Below, piece by piece: positions 38,601-49,800 of a stretch of 64,000 nucleotides of DNA. The position numbers and the translations under genes are program-made. The stretch lies in NCBI RefSeq assembly GCF_027942865.1, contig NC_134515.1, positions 15,849,227 to 15,913,226 of the forward strand. Reading direction: 5' to 3'. The notes beneath the pieces were generated by a model. It worked only from the letters and a program-made list of their open reading frames with translations. It was not told the origin of the DNA and ran no database searches. Source of the DNA: Odontesthes bonariensis. Taxonomy: Eukaryota > Chordata > Actinopteri > Atheriniformes > Atherinopsidae. Numbering within the stretch: the stretch's first letter is position 1; each line of letters begins with the position of its first letter.

Positions 38601-41600
38601 CCTTGTGGTTTCAGATACACTTTTCCCTGCTTCACTGTCCTAAATTGTGACAAAATAGTCTTTGGTGCCGGTGTGTCAGGAAGTCTAAATTCTACACTGC
38701 AGGGTTTTACTGTAAAACTCGGCTGGCTGAGTGATCGTCTTCCAGCAGGAATGTCACCAGCTCGATCCACAGCGTGTCCACAGAGTGCTTTGCAGAACCG
38801 TCCACAGTCTGTAGGACGAATAAACTGTTCAATAACGATGGATCCAGGCTTTTCGACATGACATTTAAGAAGGGAAAGTGGCATTTATAGACATAAATGT
38901 ATCAGTTTTTACTTTGCAAGCATAGAAGACAAGCTTGATCCTGGCCACTGGTAAATAATTTTTTTCCCATATGTTTTCCATTCACCCATCCCTCTACCCC
39001 CCCCGCTCTTCCCCTAACTCCATCTCACCCTCCAGGTCTGCGAGTGGAGCAAGAATTGGTGACATCTTATCCACAGGTGGTGGTAGTGCGGGTTCCCACA
39101 CCTTGGGTCCAGTCTGATAGTGACATCACTGTGCTGCGCCATCTGGAGAAGATGGGCTGTCGGTTAATCAACCGGCCTCAGGCCATACTCAACTGTGTCA
39201 ACAAGTTTTGGACCTTTCAGGAACTAGCTGGTCACGGTGTGCCTCTTCCTGACACCTTCTCTTACGGTACATCCCTGCTTGAAATTGATGTTTGTCACAG
39301 TGTATGCGGTTTGCTTTTTCAGGATGCTGATATTTAAGCCGTTGTGTATATTACTGCTATCTCTCAATATATTACTAAGAACCAGTGGGGTTTGTTCTCC
39401 GCTGGGAGTGTATTAAGGTAGAAAGAACACAAAAACGTTACGGTATTTGCGACTTCTTACGAGAAGTTGTACACATGCGGTCAAGGCAATATATAGTTTT
39501 ATACCTGCAGTCTGAACATAGTCAGAAAACGTTGCTTTTATTACTCGTACTTCTTTGATTTTCTAAGACAAAACAAAGGCTGACAACCAACAGCACACAT
39601 TTTCAGTTTTCCAAAAACTCACAGTGCTGCGGTGTTCTTGAGAGCAGAAAGAGAAGGAAACAGACAGAGACAAGGGGAAAAAAAGAAAGAAAAAGGAAGG
39701 GGGGTTGTTTGGCCTACATTCCAAGCGTCTCTGTGCACAGTAGGCCAGGCGATGCATGCAGAGCAGCTGGGGAGCTTATGTAACTACCCCCCACCACCGT
39801 GCACACATATCCCACACCATGCCCTTTCATGATTCTTCAAAAAATGAAACATTCAATTACTTAGCTGCCACTACCACAGCAGCTTACAACATAGTTGTAA
39901 GCTCATTTGGTGTCCGCGAGCTCCTCTGCTCCCTCTGTTCTTTTCCTCTCTGAGTGAAAACACGTGATTTAGTTCATCAGGCAAGAGCCAAGCTGACAGG
40001 CTTGTATGCATCTGTTGCCTCGGCTAAAGGCCAGAGAAGACCAGACAGGAAGGCAAGGACGGTGAGACAATAACACAGATATGGAGAAAGGGATGCACGT
40101 GGAAATCAATCATTAACATTTATTTTTCCGATCTTTTTTGACACATTTTTGTCATAGCCTCTCAAGGCAAAGCAGAGAAAGTGTGAGAACATCTGTTGAC
40201 ACGAGCTGTCATTATAACTCTTTGTCAGATTCGGTCAGCTGCTTCACATTAAATAAATCGGTCAGTGACTCCTCTGTTCAAGTCTCATGAATCAAGCAGC
40301 AGGTCTTAGCTCAGGGCAACACTCCTGCAGCCTTGCTGTTTTTGAGTCACTCCTGTTTCCATAGCGACAGGCTACATTCCCTCTCCTCGCTCTGCCCGGT
40401 CAGCTGTAATGTGTGAATGCCATGCCATCGAAACAAGATCAGCTTGTAATATATTTGACTGTGTGGGGGTGTGTTTGTGCTCATGGGCTTTTCTCAGGTG
40501 GGCACGACAACTTCCGTAAGATGATTGACGAGGCGGAGCCACTGGGCTACCCGGTGGTGGTGAAGAACGCACGTGGCCACAGAGGTAAGACAATCAGCCC
40601 GTTACTTCCTGTCATTCATTCTGTTTACCACACATCTCAAAAATGACCACACTAATGGGAATGTAGTCCACCCTCACATGAAATTCATTGACAGAGTGTT
40701 AAATTAATAGGACGGCGGTGCCGACGCAAACACAAAACTGAAGCTTGTAAAGCTTGCAGTGCTTTTGGTTTGGTAACCATTTCAGTTTCCAGTTTACATA
40801 TTGACATAAGAGCTTGTGTGTGTAGTGTTAGTCTTGCCATTAATGAAATGTCCACGAAAGATCAGCGCCAGTGTCTGCTAACCCATTACCTCATTTCTAT
40901 TGATAGTTATCAAGTTAACACTTGAGTGGCTCTACAGTTGTGTGAAGGAATAACTATGGGGTTTGGTACATCACGCTGCCATCACAGCACATTGTTAGGG
41001 GGAAAGCAGCCGTTGGTCAACAGCTAACGTGACCCTTTTTATGGAGTTCAGCGTCTCAAAGGTTGTTTTCAGTCTGTGGTTGACCGTTGACACTGGCTGA
41101 AGTTCAGCTCGTCTTCCTCCTCATATAAATGACTGAACAAATACAAAGGATGGACTCAGAGTGTTATGAACCATTGTAAATTAGATGCCAAATGTATCTT
41201 TTGTTCGCTCTTCGAGGTCAGTTGTTTGGATATGAAATACTGCTGTTCACAACAATGAACTACACTGGGGTTCAGACTCTGAACAATGTTTTAAGCTTTG
41301 ACGATATAAATTTGTTCTTAATGTGCCTTATTCGAAAGAACTTTGTCTTGTGAAGTGTTACATCCAGCCTGCTGCTGTCCATCAGCCTGTCTTCATTATG
41401 TTACCTTAGAGACTGTCTTGTCATTGTGTTCGAATTGCAAGTTGAGCATGGACACACAGCAATGACATGTTTTTCCTTGGAACAGAGTTCAGAGGTCTTG
41501 ACATTTAGGAGACAGTGGTGCTAATTAAAACAGGCATCTTCTATCCTCTGTGAGAAGCAGCTCTATGACTTTCCAGCAGAACTTTAAGGAAACTATTCAA

Positions 41601-43194
41601 CCTCGACATGCATTGCACAAATGACAGATCTTGTAAGAATCTTGATTTCATGTTAATGTAAACAGGTCTATGTGTTATAAAAGCTTGAAGACTAGCTCAT
41701 CTTTCCTTTCTTCCCTCATCTAGTTTCTCCTTCCTTCTCTTAGGCAAGGCTGTGTTCCTGGCACGGGACAAACACCACCTGACAGATCTGTGCCACTTGA
41801 TCCGCCATGATACCCCCTACCTGTTTCAGGAGTATGTCAAGGAGTCGCACGGACGTGATGTGCGTGTGGTCCTGGTTGGCGGCCGTGTCATTGGCTCCAT
41901 GCTACGCTGCTCCACTGATGGTCGCATGCAGAGCAACTGCTCCCTGGGTAGGCAGACACCTGAGAGGCAATGCTCACACACTTTTAATTACTGAGCTTGC
42001 CCCCCCCCCCCCTGTTTTACAGTTGGCAGCCCTACTGCAGGGAAACACTTAACTTTGCAAGATGAACATATTTATTTTAACGTGGTAGCTTTGCATGAGG
42101 TGACTATTTGAATCATTTCAGATCTGTTACCACATGTAAAAAGTAATTCATCTGCTCCAATTGTTCTTGCATAGGACACCATTTAACTCTCATTTAAAGT
42201 GCGTTTGTCTAAATTTGTGCTCAAATATAATGTTCCACCTGCTGCTCCAACCAGTTTTGGAAACAGCACAAGCTCTGACAAGCTTGTGCTGAATTCACCC
42301 TCGAGACTTTAAGTGACAGTTCTCTGGGCTGATGAGACCGTTTGTCAGGGCATGGGTTTAGTTACGCTGTGGCTTTAATACCCTGTGACATATTTAGGAC
42401 ATCTGTCATCAGTTTATTCTGAATTTATGTAACAATGCATGTTGACACTTTTACTGACTCCATTTTTAATCTGATCGTTAGATACTGAAAACAGCAATAT
42501 CCTTTAATCATGCTAAATCAGCCACGTATTTCTGTGATTTAGCTTGAAACAATGTTGTTTTGAGACTATATTGATGAAAATCAAGCCAATCTTGTGCATG
42601 GAATCGCATATTGGGAGGAGGATGAACGATAGACCGTTGCAGATTTTAACCAGCTTCATGTGTCCTAAATTGTTAGGTGGTGTGGGTATGATGTGCCCCC
42701 TGAACGAGCAGGGCAAGCAGCTGGCCATAGAGGTGTCTAACATCCTCGGCATGGATGTGTGTGGCGTTGACCTACTTCAGCTCAACGATGGCTCATTTGT
42801 GGTTTGTGAGGCGAATGCCAACGTGGGCTTCATCGCCTTCGACCAGGCCTGCGGCATGGATGTAGCAGGGATTGTCGCCGACTTCGCCCTGTCAATGCTC
42901 CCCAGCCGCCTCACCCGCAAAATGTCCCTGCTGTCTGTGGTGTCGAGCACCAGCGAAACCAGTAGCGAGCCCGAGGTGTGCATTGTGCCCACAGGCGGCA
43001 GCTCGCTGCCGGAGGCAGTTTGCAACATGAGCATGGGTTCTACTTCCAGCGAGAGCGACCCGGAGCTGGCGGAGGCCTCGCAGTCGTCCCCCTGCCAGTC
43101 CACACCTCCCACCCTGCCCGATCTCCCCGACCTCCCCGACCCAGCCTACTTCAACACCCTCCTGGCCAATGAGATCAAGCTATTGACTGAGTGA
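32438..43194 (+). CDS. rimkla: N-acetylaspartylglutamate synthase A, complete gene (five coding exons)
   Basis: Coding exons are 32438-32600, 39036-39266, 40498-40584, 41744-41947 and 42677-43194. Together they make 1203 nt and 400 residues, close to the roughly 390 of mammalian RIMKLA. All introns are phase 1. The protein is an ATP-grasp ligase of the RimK family that joins glutamate to N-acetylaspartate in the cytosol to make the neuropeptide NAAG. It opens [20 protein letters not shown] and contains [20 protein letters not shown], the ATP-site segment [17 protein letters not shown], and the metal-binding triad of the grasp fold (D260, then E273 and N275 within CEANAN). The C-terminal 80 residues are Ser/Pro/Glu-rich. 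The first intron starts with GC, the others with GT. Divergent neighbour foxj3 and convergent neighbour zmynd12 match the human RIMKLA locus as I recall it, favouring rimkla over its paralogue rimklb. Confidence 0.94.
34198..34509. mobile_element. Probable non-autonomous DNA transposon with flanking direct repeat
   Basis: About 312 bp flanked on both sides by the 12-bp direct repeat TGACCTTGACCA (34186-34197 and 34510-34521). The ends are imperfectly inverted: GGCCCGCCGATAG on the left against GGGCCTCTGACAG on the right, read inward. Inside, the string ATTTTGTCCCGGGCCCAG occurs twice in direct orientation (near 34228 and 34477), and an AAT microsatellite lies between. There is no coding capacity. 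The superfamily is uncertain: a hAT origin is possible, though hAT elements usually give 8-bp duplications. Confidence 0.6.
34269..34296. repeat. (AAT)n microsatellite
   Basis: About nine AAT units inside the non-autonomous element in rimkla intron 1. Confidence 0.9.
39036..39266 (+). CDS. rimkla: rimkla coding exon 2
   Basis: Acceptor CACCCTCCAG and donor TTACG|GTACAT, phase 1 at both ends. Encodes the segment from [20 protein letters not shown] through [20 protein letters not shown], the N-terminal half before the ATP-grasp core. Confidence 0.95.
39267..40497 (+). other. rimkla: rimkla intron 2
   Basis: Bounded by GTACAT and TTCTCAG. Purine-rich near 39.63-39.70 kb. No other gene seen. 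Confidence 0.85.
40498..40584 (+). CDS. rimkla: rimkla coding exon 3
   Basis: Acceptor CTTTTCTCAG and donor AGAG|GTAAGA. Encodes [20 protein letters not shown] and VVKNARGHR. The lysine in VVVK is the likely ATP-contacting residue of the grasp fold. Confidence 0.95.
40585..41743 (+). other. rimkla: rimkla intron 3
   Basis: Bounded by GTAAGA and CTCTTAG. Nothing else recognised inside it. Confidence 0.85.
41744..41947 (+). CDS. rimkla: rimkla coding exon 4
   Basis: Acceptor CTTCTCTTAG and donor CTGG|GTAGGC. Encodes [20 protein letters not shown] through [18 protein letters not shown] and [20 protein letters not shown], the central grasp domain with the conserved RVV and RCS-x-DGR-x-QSN segments. 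Confidence 0.95.
41948..42676 (+). other. rimkla: rimkla intron 4
   Basis: Bounded by GTAGGC and TTGTTAG, with a run of C near 42.0 kb. Nothing else recognised inside it. Confidence 0.85.
42677..43194 (+). CDS. rimkla: rimkla coding exon 5
   Basis: Acceptor AATTGTTAG; stop TGA at 43192-43194. Encodes [20 protein letters not shown], the metal-binding region (D260, E273, N275) and a low-complexity acidic and Ser-rich tail. Open frame continues upstream into the intron, but similarity starts exactly at the acceptor. Confidence 0.95.
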
Positions 43195-45135
43195 GAATCA
43201 AGCGAATCCACGCACACACAGACAACACAAATGCACGTATACATAACACATGTACAGATTGCAACAAACATTCCTTAGTTAAAAACACATATCAGTCCAG
43301 AAAACATTTAAACGTAGGATGTTCAGTGCAAAACAAGAGAAGAGAGGAATGGAACACATTTTTCTGACACAAGAAACAAACACCAAAACATGAGCCCTCT
43401 CCTTTAAAGAAAAAGATCTGAGGCTGCTCCCCTGACTCTTCTCTCCTTGTATCTTTTCAAAAGTTCCAAATCCCACCACCTAACTTAGTTTACACTAAGG
43501 CATCTCGTCATATGAGATAACTGCCAAACTTGGCCTCTACTCGTGTGTATTTGCTATTTTTGGGTGGGTGAAGGATTTCCATGTTTTTATCTTTCTCACA
43601 AAGCAAGCTGTCATAGAAAGGTTTGGTCAGGTTTGGTGGATCGGGTGCTAAATGAAGTTGAATACATCCATGTGATAGGCATATTTCACTGTCAGTTCCA
43701 ATGTAGCAATGACAAGGACACAGAACATGATAGGGACAAACGAGACATGTACAAATTCCACGCTGGCAAGTAGTCCTATTTAATAGCCAAGACCTGGCAT
43801 ATTAAAACGCTTTTATGACTTTTTCAGTTAAAATTCTGGATTACACGTGTGCTTACCAGAATAAGAAGTCTGATGCTTTTTTAAAATTCATGAAATGCCT
43901 AGCACTTTATAATAAACAGATGTATTTTTCACACTCAGATGACATATTTAGGAAAGATGAGACAGTGTGGAAGCCGTGTCAACACATGCAAGCAAAATAT
44001 ACCTCAAAACATCGACGTCTTACTGCCATAGGATGACATAGACATTCAGTACATATCAGCCTGGACCCTTGTGGTTTTAAAATGGCCCCCTGACATATCA
44101 GGTGTACTTTCCGTTTATGTCTAGGACCTAAAAGGATAATTGTGTTTTGCTTTTTTTTGTCTTTTGTTTTTTTTTGTAAATATCATAGATAGCAAATTAG
44201 CTTCACAGCATACGAGAACCAAGTACCTGATGAAACTGGAACAGCTTAAATAAAAGCCAAAATGGACGTTTTCATAAGCTGCTGTGGACAAACTAGATTG
44301 TACAGACTTATGATATTAAAAGGTTACGGCTGAAATTTGGTGCTAACGGTTGTGGATTTGGTTAGATGTGATTTATCAGTCATATTATTTGTAGACTTTA
44401 CTTTTACAGTTTTCATAAAGTTGTTGTTCTTGATTAAAAGGAAAAAAAAAATGAAATAACCTAACCCACAAAATATGTCGGCATGTTGTACAAAGAAAAT
44501 GAAAACCATATTTTTATTCTTCCTGAGTACAATGTTACTATATATATTTTTTTCTTAGTTAAGAGAGGAAGGAAAAAATATCCAGGGATTACAGCAGGCC
44601 TCATTGTTTACAGGTTTTGTTTCTTTAGATTTTACCTTGAATAAATACCATAGTAGGGTTTGCTGGGGTAGCTGTCATTCTTCAAAAGTAACTTCCAACT
44701 CTGATCAAAAGCACAAAGAGAAACTGTAAATCGTCCAAATAGAAACCTTAACTTCTTTAGGCTTGTAACCCTTTCTGTTGAACACAACTCAGGGAAGCAG
44801 CCTGGATCTCAGCCCTGACACCCCCCCACCCCCACCCTCACCCCCACCCAAAGGCATAATATATCCATCCAAGCTAGAGATGTGTCATAAACATACCACA
44901 CACCCACGCACAGAAGACAAAAAAAAAATACAAAAACAACAACGAAAAAAAGGTTGTGAACTACAGTATAATACACAGAGGTGTATACCATGGTTAACAT
45001 GCACTTTTTTTCCTTGCTTGTTTCAGAATGTCCCTTGTTTTCTTCCTAATTTATGGTATTTTTGGAGAAAAAAAGAAAAAAAAAGTGGTTTGTGTGCACT
45101 AATATTGTCTCAATAAAGTGAAAACCGCTGTGAAG
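43195..45135 (+). other. rimkla: rimkla 3' UTR (probable)
   Basis: Follows the stop codon. It contains AATAAA at 44640-44645 and 45112-45117; the second follows a long A/T-rich stretch and looks like the main poly(A) signal, giving a 3' UTR of about 1.9 kb. A further AATAAA at 45628-45633 could give a longer form. No coding sequence seen. Confidence 0.55.
45112..45117 (+). terminator. rimkla: rimkla poly(A) signal candidate
   Basis: Canonical AATAAA about 1.9 kb after the rimkla stop, followed within 20-45 bp by GTG- and T-rich sequence, as downstream elements usually are. Alternatives lie at 44640 and 45628. Confidence 0.5.
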
Positions 45136-46725
45136 CTTGGTTTTATTTTCCTCTGTTGTGGGCCAAATATACTAACAGCCTGGAGATTAACAGGGCGCTG
45201 CTGGAGGGTGCTAACAGACCAGAGGGGGCAGCTTCTTATTTTCAGTCTGCTGTTGACTGAATCACAGTGGCTCACCATCGTTTACACTACTACCGTGATC
45301 TTGTCTGGTACCTACATCCAAATCGAAGTATCTGACAGACAAACTGTGAAATCTGTTTTTGTCAACGCACCTGACACTCAACAGCCGGTGGGCACGATCA
45401 TCAAGTCACATCCCATCACGAACACTTAAATGGGTGAACTATCTCCTGTAGGTGTCCCTGTCTACTCTGTGTCTGTATTGAAACCTGTGTCATTCCATGT
45501 TGTGTACATAAATGTAAATTCAAGATCACATATCTTACATCAATACCCTGCCATAAGAAAGAATCAAACTCTCATTTCTCTCTTACAACCCCATATTTTT
45601 ATACATGCAGACAGAACACATCTTATCAATAAAGGGTTGATTTAACAGTGCCCTAGCAACTCTCAGACCGCCTTTCCATTGTCTGGTTTCCTTGGGAAGC
45701 ATTGACGAAGGGTTCATAGCTGAGTCAGTCTTAAGTCCAGCTTTGCTCGGTCTTTAAAGATCAGCAGCCATGAAGTGGATTGCTACTGAAAGAAACAGGG
45801 GTGCCACATGTTAAGAGACGCATTGAAGGAAGGAAAAAATGATGCGTTTACTGGCCCGAGTGGCACCGAGCCAGCTCGGAACAAACTTGTAAAGACCTCT
45901 GGATGAGACACTGTGTATTGCAACAAAGCATGTGGTTAATATTTAAATCCAGTTTTGCTGCTAATGTACATTTGGTTCAAATATTAAAAAGGGAAATATT
46001 AGATAATCCAAGTTTTTCCATGTTTTACTGCCTCTAAACACATGAAAAGTTGAATGACAAAAAAAAAAAAAAAAACGCCCAAAACAAACACACACAAAAA
46101 AAAACATTTTGTTGTATAATTACGTACGAATAACACTAGTAGTGCAAGAATTTTTAAAAATGACTTTGACATGATGATTAAATGTTTTATGACAATATCA
46201 CAGCGAGCAACAATTTCATTTTGTCTGTTTCAAAACAAGCCTGTGGTTTGCTAAAAGGTTTACAACATACTGGTCTTTCCAGACGCCACATTTCTGCGTC
46301 AGTGAAATGATGCAGCGTTCTGCTAATGACTCGAAGGCGTTCGAAAATATGCCTGAGTATATCAGAATATTCTGAAATTATTAAAAGGTTCTGGACTGCT
46401 TTGTACGAAATAAGCAGGAACATAGCATATAAAAGGTTTCAGCGAATGCCCTTTACCATTTCTTTGTTCTGTCACTGATGTCATTCTGACATGGTCCAAA
46501 ATGGATCCCGAAATTATGTAATTCACAAATGTTCAAAATGATGTAAATATATATCCCTCGTTTTTTATGATTAAAATAAAGAGTCATTATTCAAATACAG
46601 TGCAAATGTGTCTGCTCTTTTTACTACATCTATCGAGCATTTCTGCATCAACATGTGAGTTATTTGACATGAAGATTACAGCGTACACGTGTTATAAATG
46701 TTCACACGGGGGAATTGGTGTGGGG
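45136..46725. other. Convergent 3' intergenic region of rimkla and zmynd12
   Basis: The two genes end facing each other here. A second plus-strand AATAAA lies at 45628-45633 and another near 46575. I found no clear AATAAA on the minus strand for zmynd12. A long poly(A) run lies near 46.06 kb. No gene is recognisable. Confidence 0.5.
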
Positions 46726-46881
46726 CTAAACAGACGTCCCACTGGAGCAGATCTCCCAGCAAACGTCTGTACCAGGTTGTGGATTCCGCAGCAGCTGCAA
46801 CAGGACTTGGATGGGCTCTGCCAGGTCATGGTTTGGTATCAGCTGGCTGGCGTTCAAAGCTGTGGTGCCAAATCCCTGTGC
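46726..46881 (-). CDS. zmynd12: zmynd12 coding exon 8
   Basis: Acceptor TTTGTGTGCCAG; stop TAG at 46728-46726. Encodes the C-terminal 51 residues, beginning AQGFGTTALNASQLIPNHDL and ending SSGTSV. Confidence 0.92.
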   Translation of the reverse strand, partial: AQGFGTTALNASQLIPNHDLAEPIQVLLQLLRNPQPGTDVCWEICSSGTSV

Positions 46882-49800
46882 CTGGCACACAAACGGAAAC
46901 AAACACAACCACTGAAGATGTCAAGGTGGGGTGGGGGAAGTTAATGTTTTGCTGCATGTGAGCCAGGGGCGACTGGGTATTATTTAGTGAATCACTCAAA
47001 TACAAAGTGGTAAAAAGGAACAATACCATTCTAATTAAAACTGTCCGCACACATGTCCATGGACTGCATATAAAGAGGATATGGGTCATGCAGCAAGACA
47101 ACGTGCGTAGGAACACAAGGCATTTTCAAAATGATATCAGAAGAAGAAACTTGTAATATAATGGCCGAGTTAAAGTCCTAACCTTAATCCAACAGGAATG
47201 TTGAGGAGGGACTTGAAGCGAGCAATAAATGTGAGCAAACTCACCAACTTCCCTGAGTTGAAGCTGCCTCTGAGTTGCAGTTGTTGTTGCACAAAGGTTC
47301 ACTAGATAATGTTGGGTAATGAATAATGACACAGTGCATATTTTTAAAAATAGATTCATTTAACGGGGCTCTGTTTGTCTTTTTTATTGCTCATGAAAAT
47401 TTGATGATGTTTTAGGTCACCTACAAAGTACTTTCTTTTGCAGTCAGAGTAATGGATACATTCACGACCCCACTGTGGCCTTATTCAACACGATCCACTA
47501 AAAATCTGCTCATTCATCCAACATCTGAAGTGTTGTGGCTGACACACACAAACACCCACGGAACTAAAGCTTAGCATTAAGAAACAGGAAACCAAGATGT
47601 AAGTCAGAGTGTCTCGGCAGTCTCATAAACTACCACTAATTCCCGCCTTGTGTTTACGGCTTCACCAATTAGAGATAATCCAACCTTCCGACAGCAGAAT
47701 AAGAAAATGGGGAACTGTGTCACAGCGTCATCACTAACTCCATCAGGTGCCTCACCTTTAGGGAGTCATCTCCCAGGAACCACAGCATGGCAAGGCAATG
47801 GGCCACCAGAGCAGTCTGAGTGGAGTCTTTTCTGGAATATCTCTGCACAAACTCCAATATGGCTCTTAGCATCTCATCCGCTTCAACTTGCTGGGAATGG
47901 TCTACTTGAGTTTAAAGAAAAAAAGATGTCCTTTTACACTACCATGGTCTTAAGTACACCAAAACAAAACAAAAAGTAAAAAAGCATATATATATTTTTT
48001 ACAGGTATTTCACAGCATCAGGGGTAATGGAATCTGGCTGTGCCTCTCATTTGTACATTTGTTGAATTCTTTTTCATTCACTTTTTTTTACCCGAAGCAT
48101 TCCATAAAGATTCGGAAGTAGCATTGAAGCTAAAAAGCTCAGCATTATATGTAGGGCAGCAGCTGTGATAGATGCTAAGCGTGCGGATGCTGCAGAGCCA
48201 GAGTTGTGTCAGCAGTGGTCTCTGGTCGGCCCTAAGCATGCTACTGTAAATCTGGGGTTTAGCTTTAGGATTGCACAGCACGTCAGGTCAGTTAAATATA
48301 GCGCAGTTGACCTTATTTTTTTCAGTTCTAAAGTCTTATTCCTTGGTTGTCTTGCACACTTACAGAACCCTTGGCTGGAGTTTGGGGCCTGATACAAGAT
48401 AGATGTGTGATATAATTTTCTTTGTCTGATAGCATGCATTAGGTGTGACAAGACCCACCATAAGAGAAGTCCGATAGCATGGCAGGATTTCTGATGTTTT
48501 GCAAGCGAGTCTCTAAGAGTTCGGTGAGATGACAGTGCCAAGTATATGCCACCTAAAATAAGAGAAAAATACAATCATATTAACTGTTAAACATAAAAAT
48601 AGATTTAACCACATACGCAATAACATCATAACAACTCCATGTACCAATTTCAGGCGCATCTACAGGTTCATGATTTTACTTTTAATTAGGGCTGGGCGAG
48701 TTAACTCGTTATTATCACGTTAACGCATTAATTATTTAACGCCGACAATTATTTTATCGTGCATTACTGCAGGTTTTATTATTCATTTTATTACTGTAAA
48801 AGTCTGTTGCTCACAGGCTTTTATTTTGTAAAAGTCTGTTGCTGTCTGCTGCGGAACAGGAAAAGAAAGTAATCGGCGGATCCACCAAACATGGAGAAGG
48901 GTACGGAACTTTTACTGGGCCATTTTCATTTTAAAGTTCTTCCAGACGGCGGAGTCGACAGAACCAAAGTCATCTGTAAACACTGCCAAGTTGAATTGTC
49001 TTCTCACCGTAGTAGTTCCAGTCTAAAATATCACTTAAAGGCAAAACACACAATTGATACCAGCAAGTCATTCAACGAAACAGTGTGTTTGCACAACAAA
49101 TGTTATGGCACTTTCATTCATATGGCAGTACATTTATAATAAAACTAAATGCTAAAAGCTATACACTACTTTTGAATTAATTTTTGGATTTTGCGTACAA
49201 ATGCGATTAATCGCGATTAATCAGGGAAATCATGTGATTAATTAGATTAAAAATTGTAATCGTTGCCCAGCCCTACTTTTAATTTCTTGTTATCTCACAA
49301 TACATCACTGTTGCGCCTCTGTTTACATTTACATATTTCAGGCACCTTTGTGCCGCACACAGAGAATTAAAAAAAGAAAAATCTGGACTTCAATGTAGAC
49401 ATTTTAGGCAGCTCAGCAGTCTTATTCTCCCCAAGCGTGATATGATAATGGGCATACCTGAGCGTATAAGGAACGAACAATGGGCATCTTCCCCTGCTTG
49501 ATGAACACATCAGCCATGAGAAAGTAGCCATGGCACGTGACTGTGCTATCCAGACCACACTCCTCACTAGCAAAGTATATCTGCAAGCATCAGAGAAATA
49601 AGCTTTTTCTTATACAAGCTGTTTTTTTACATAAAAAAAAAAAACGGAAATGACTGCACCTGTGGAAATGACTTCCTGTCACGAACAACCACAAACAAAC
49701 ACTGAGAGACTATATTGAAACTACGTGCTCTCAAATAGAAACTCAGTGTAACAAAAGTGAATGCACTAATTACTCATTAACTGCTCACAGACACACAAAT

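Larger units (their letters stand above)
32601..39035 (+). other. rimkla: rimkla intron 1 (GC-AG type)
   Basis: A 6.4-kb intron bounded by GCAAGT and CACCCTCCAG. It contains a non-autonomous DNA element (34198-34509) with an AAT microsatellite inside it. The rest holds no recognisable exon. Numerous short frames, such as those at 35.6-36.4 kb, resemble nothing known. Confidence 0.75.
48553..49457 (-). other. zmynd12: zmynd12 intron 5
   Basis: Bounded by GTATGC and TTATTTTAG on the minus strand. The 589-bp hAT element makes up about two thirds of it. Confidence 0.85.
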
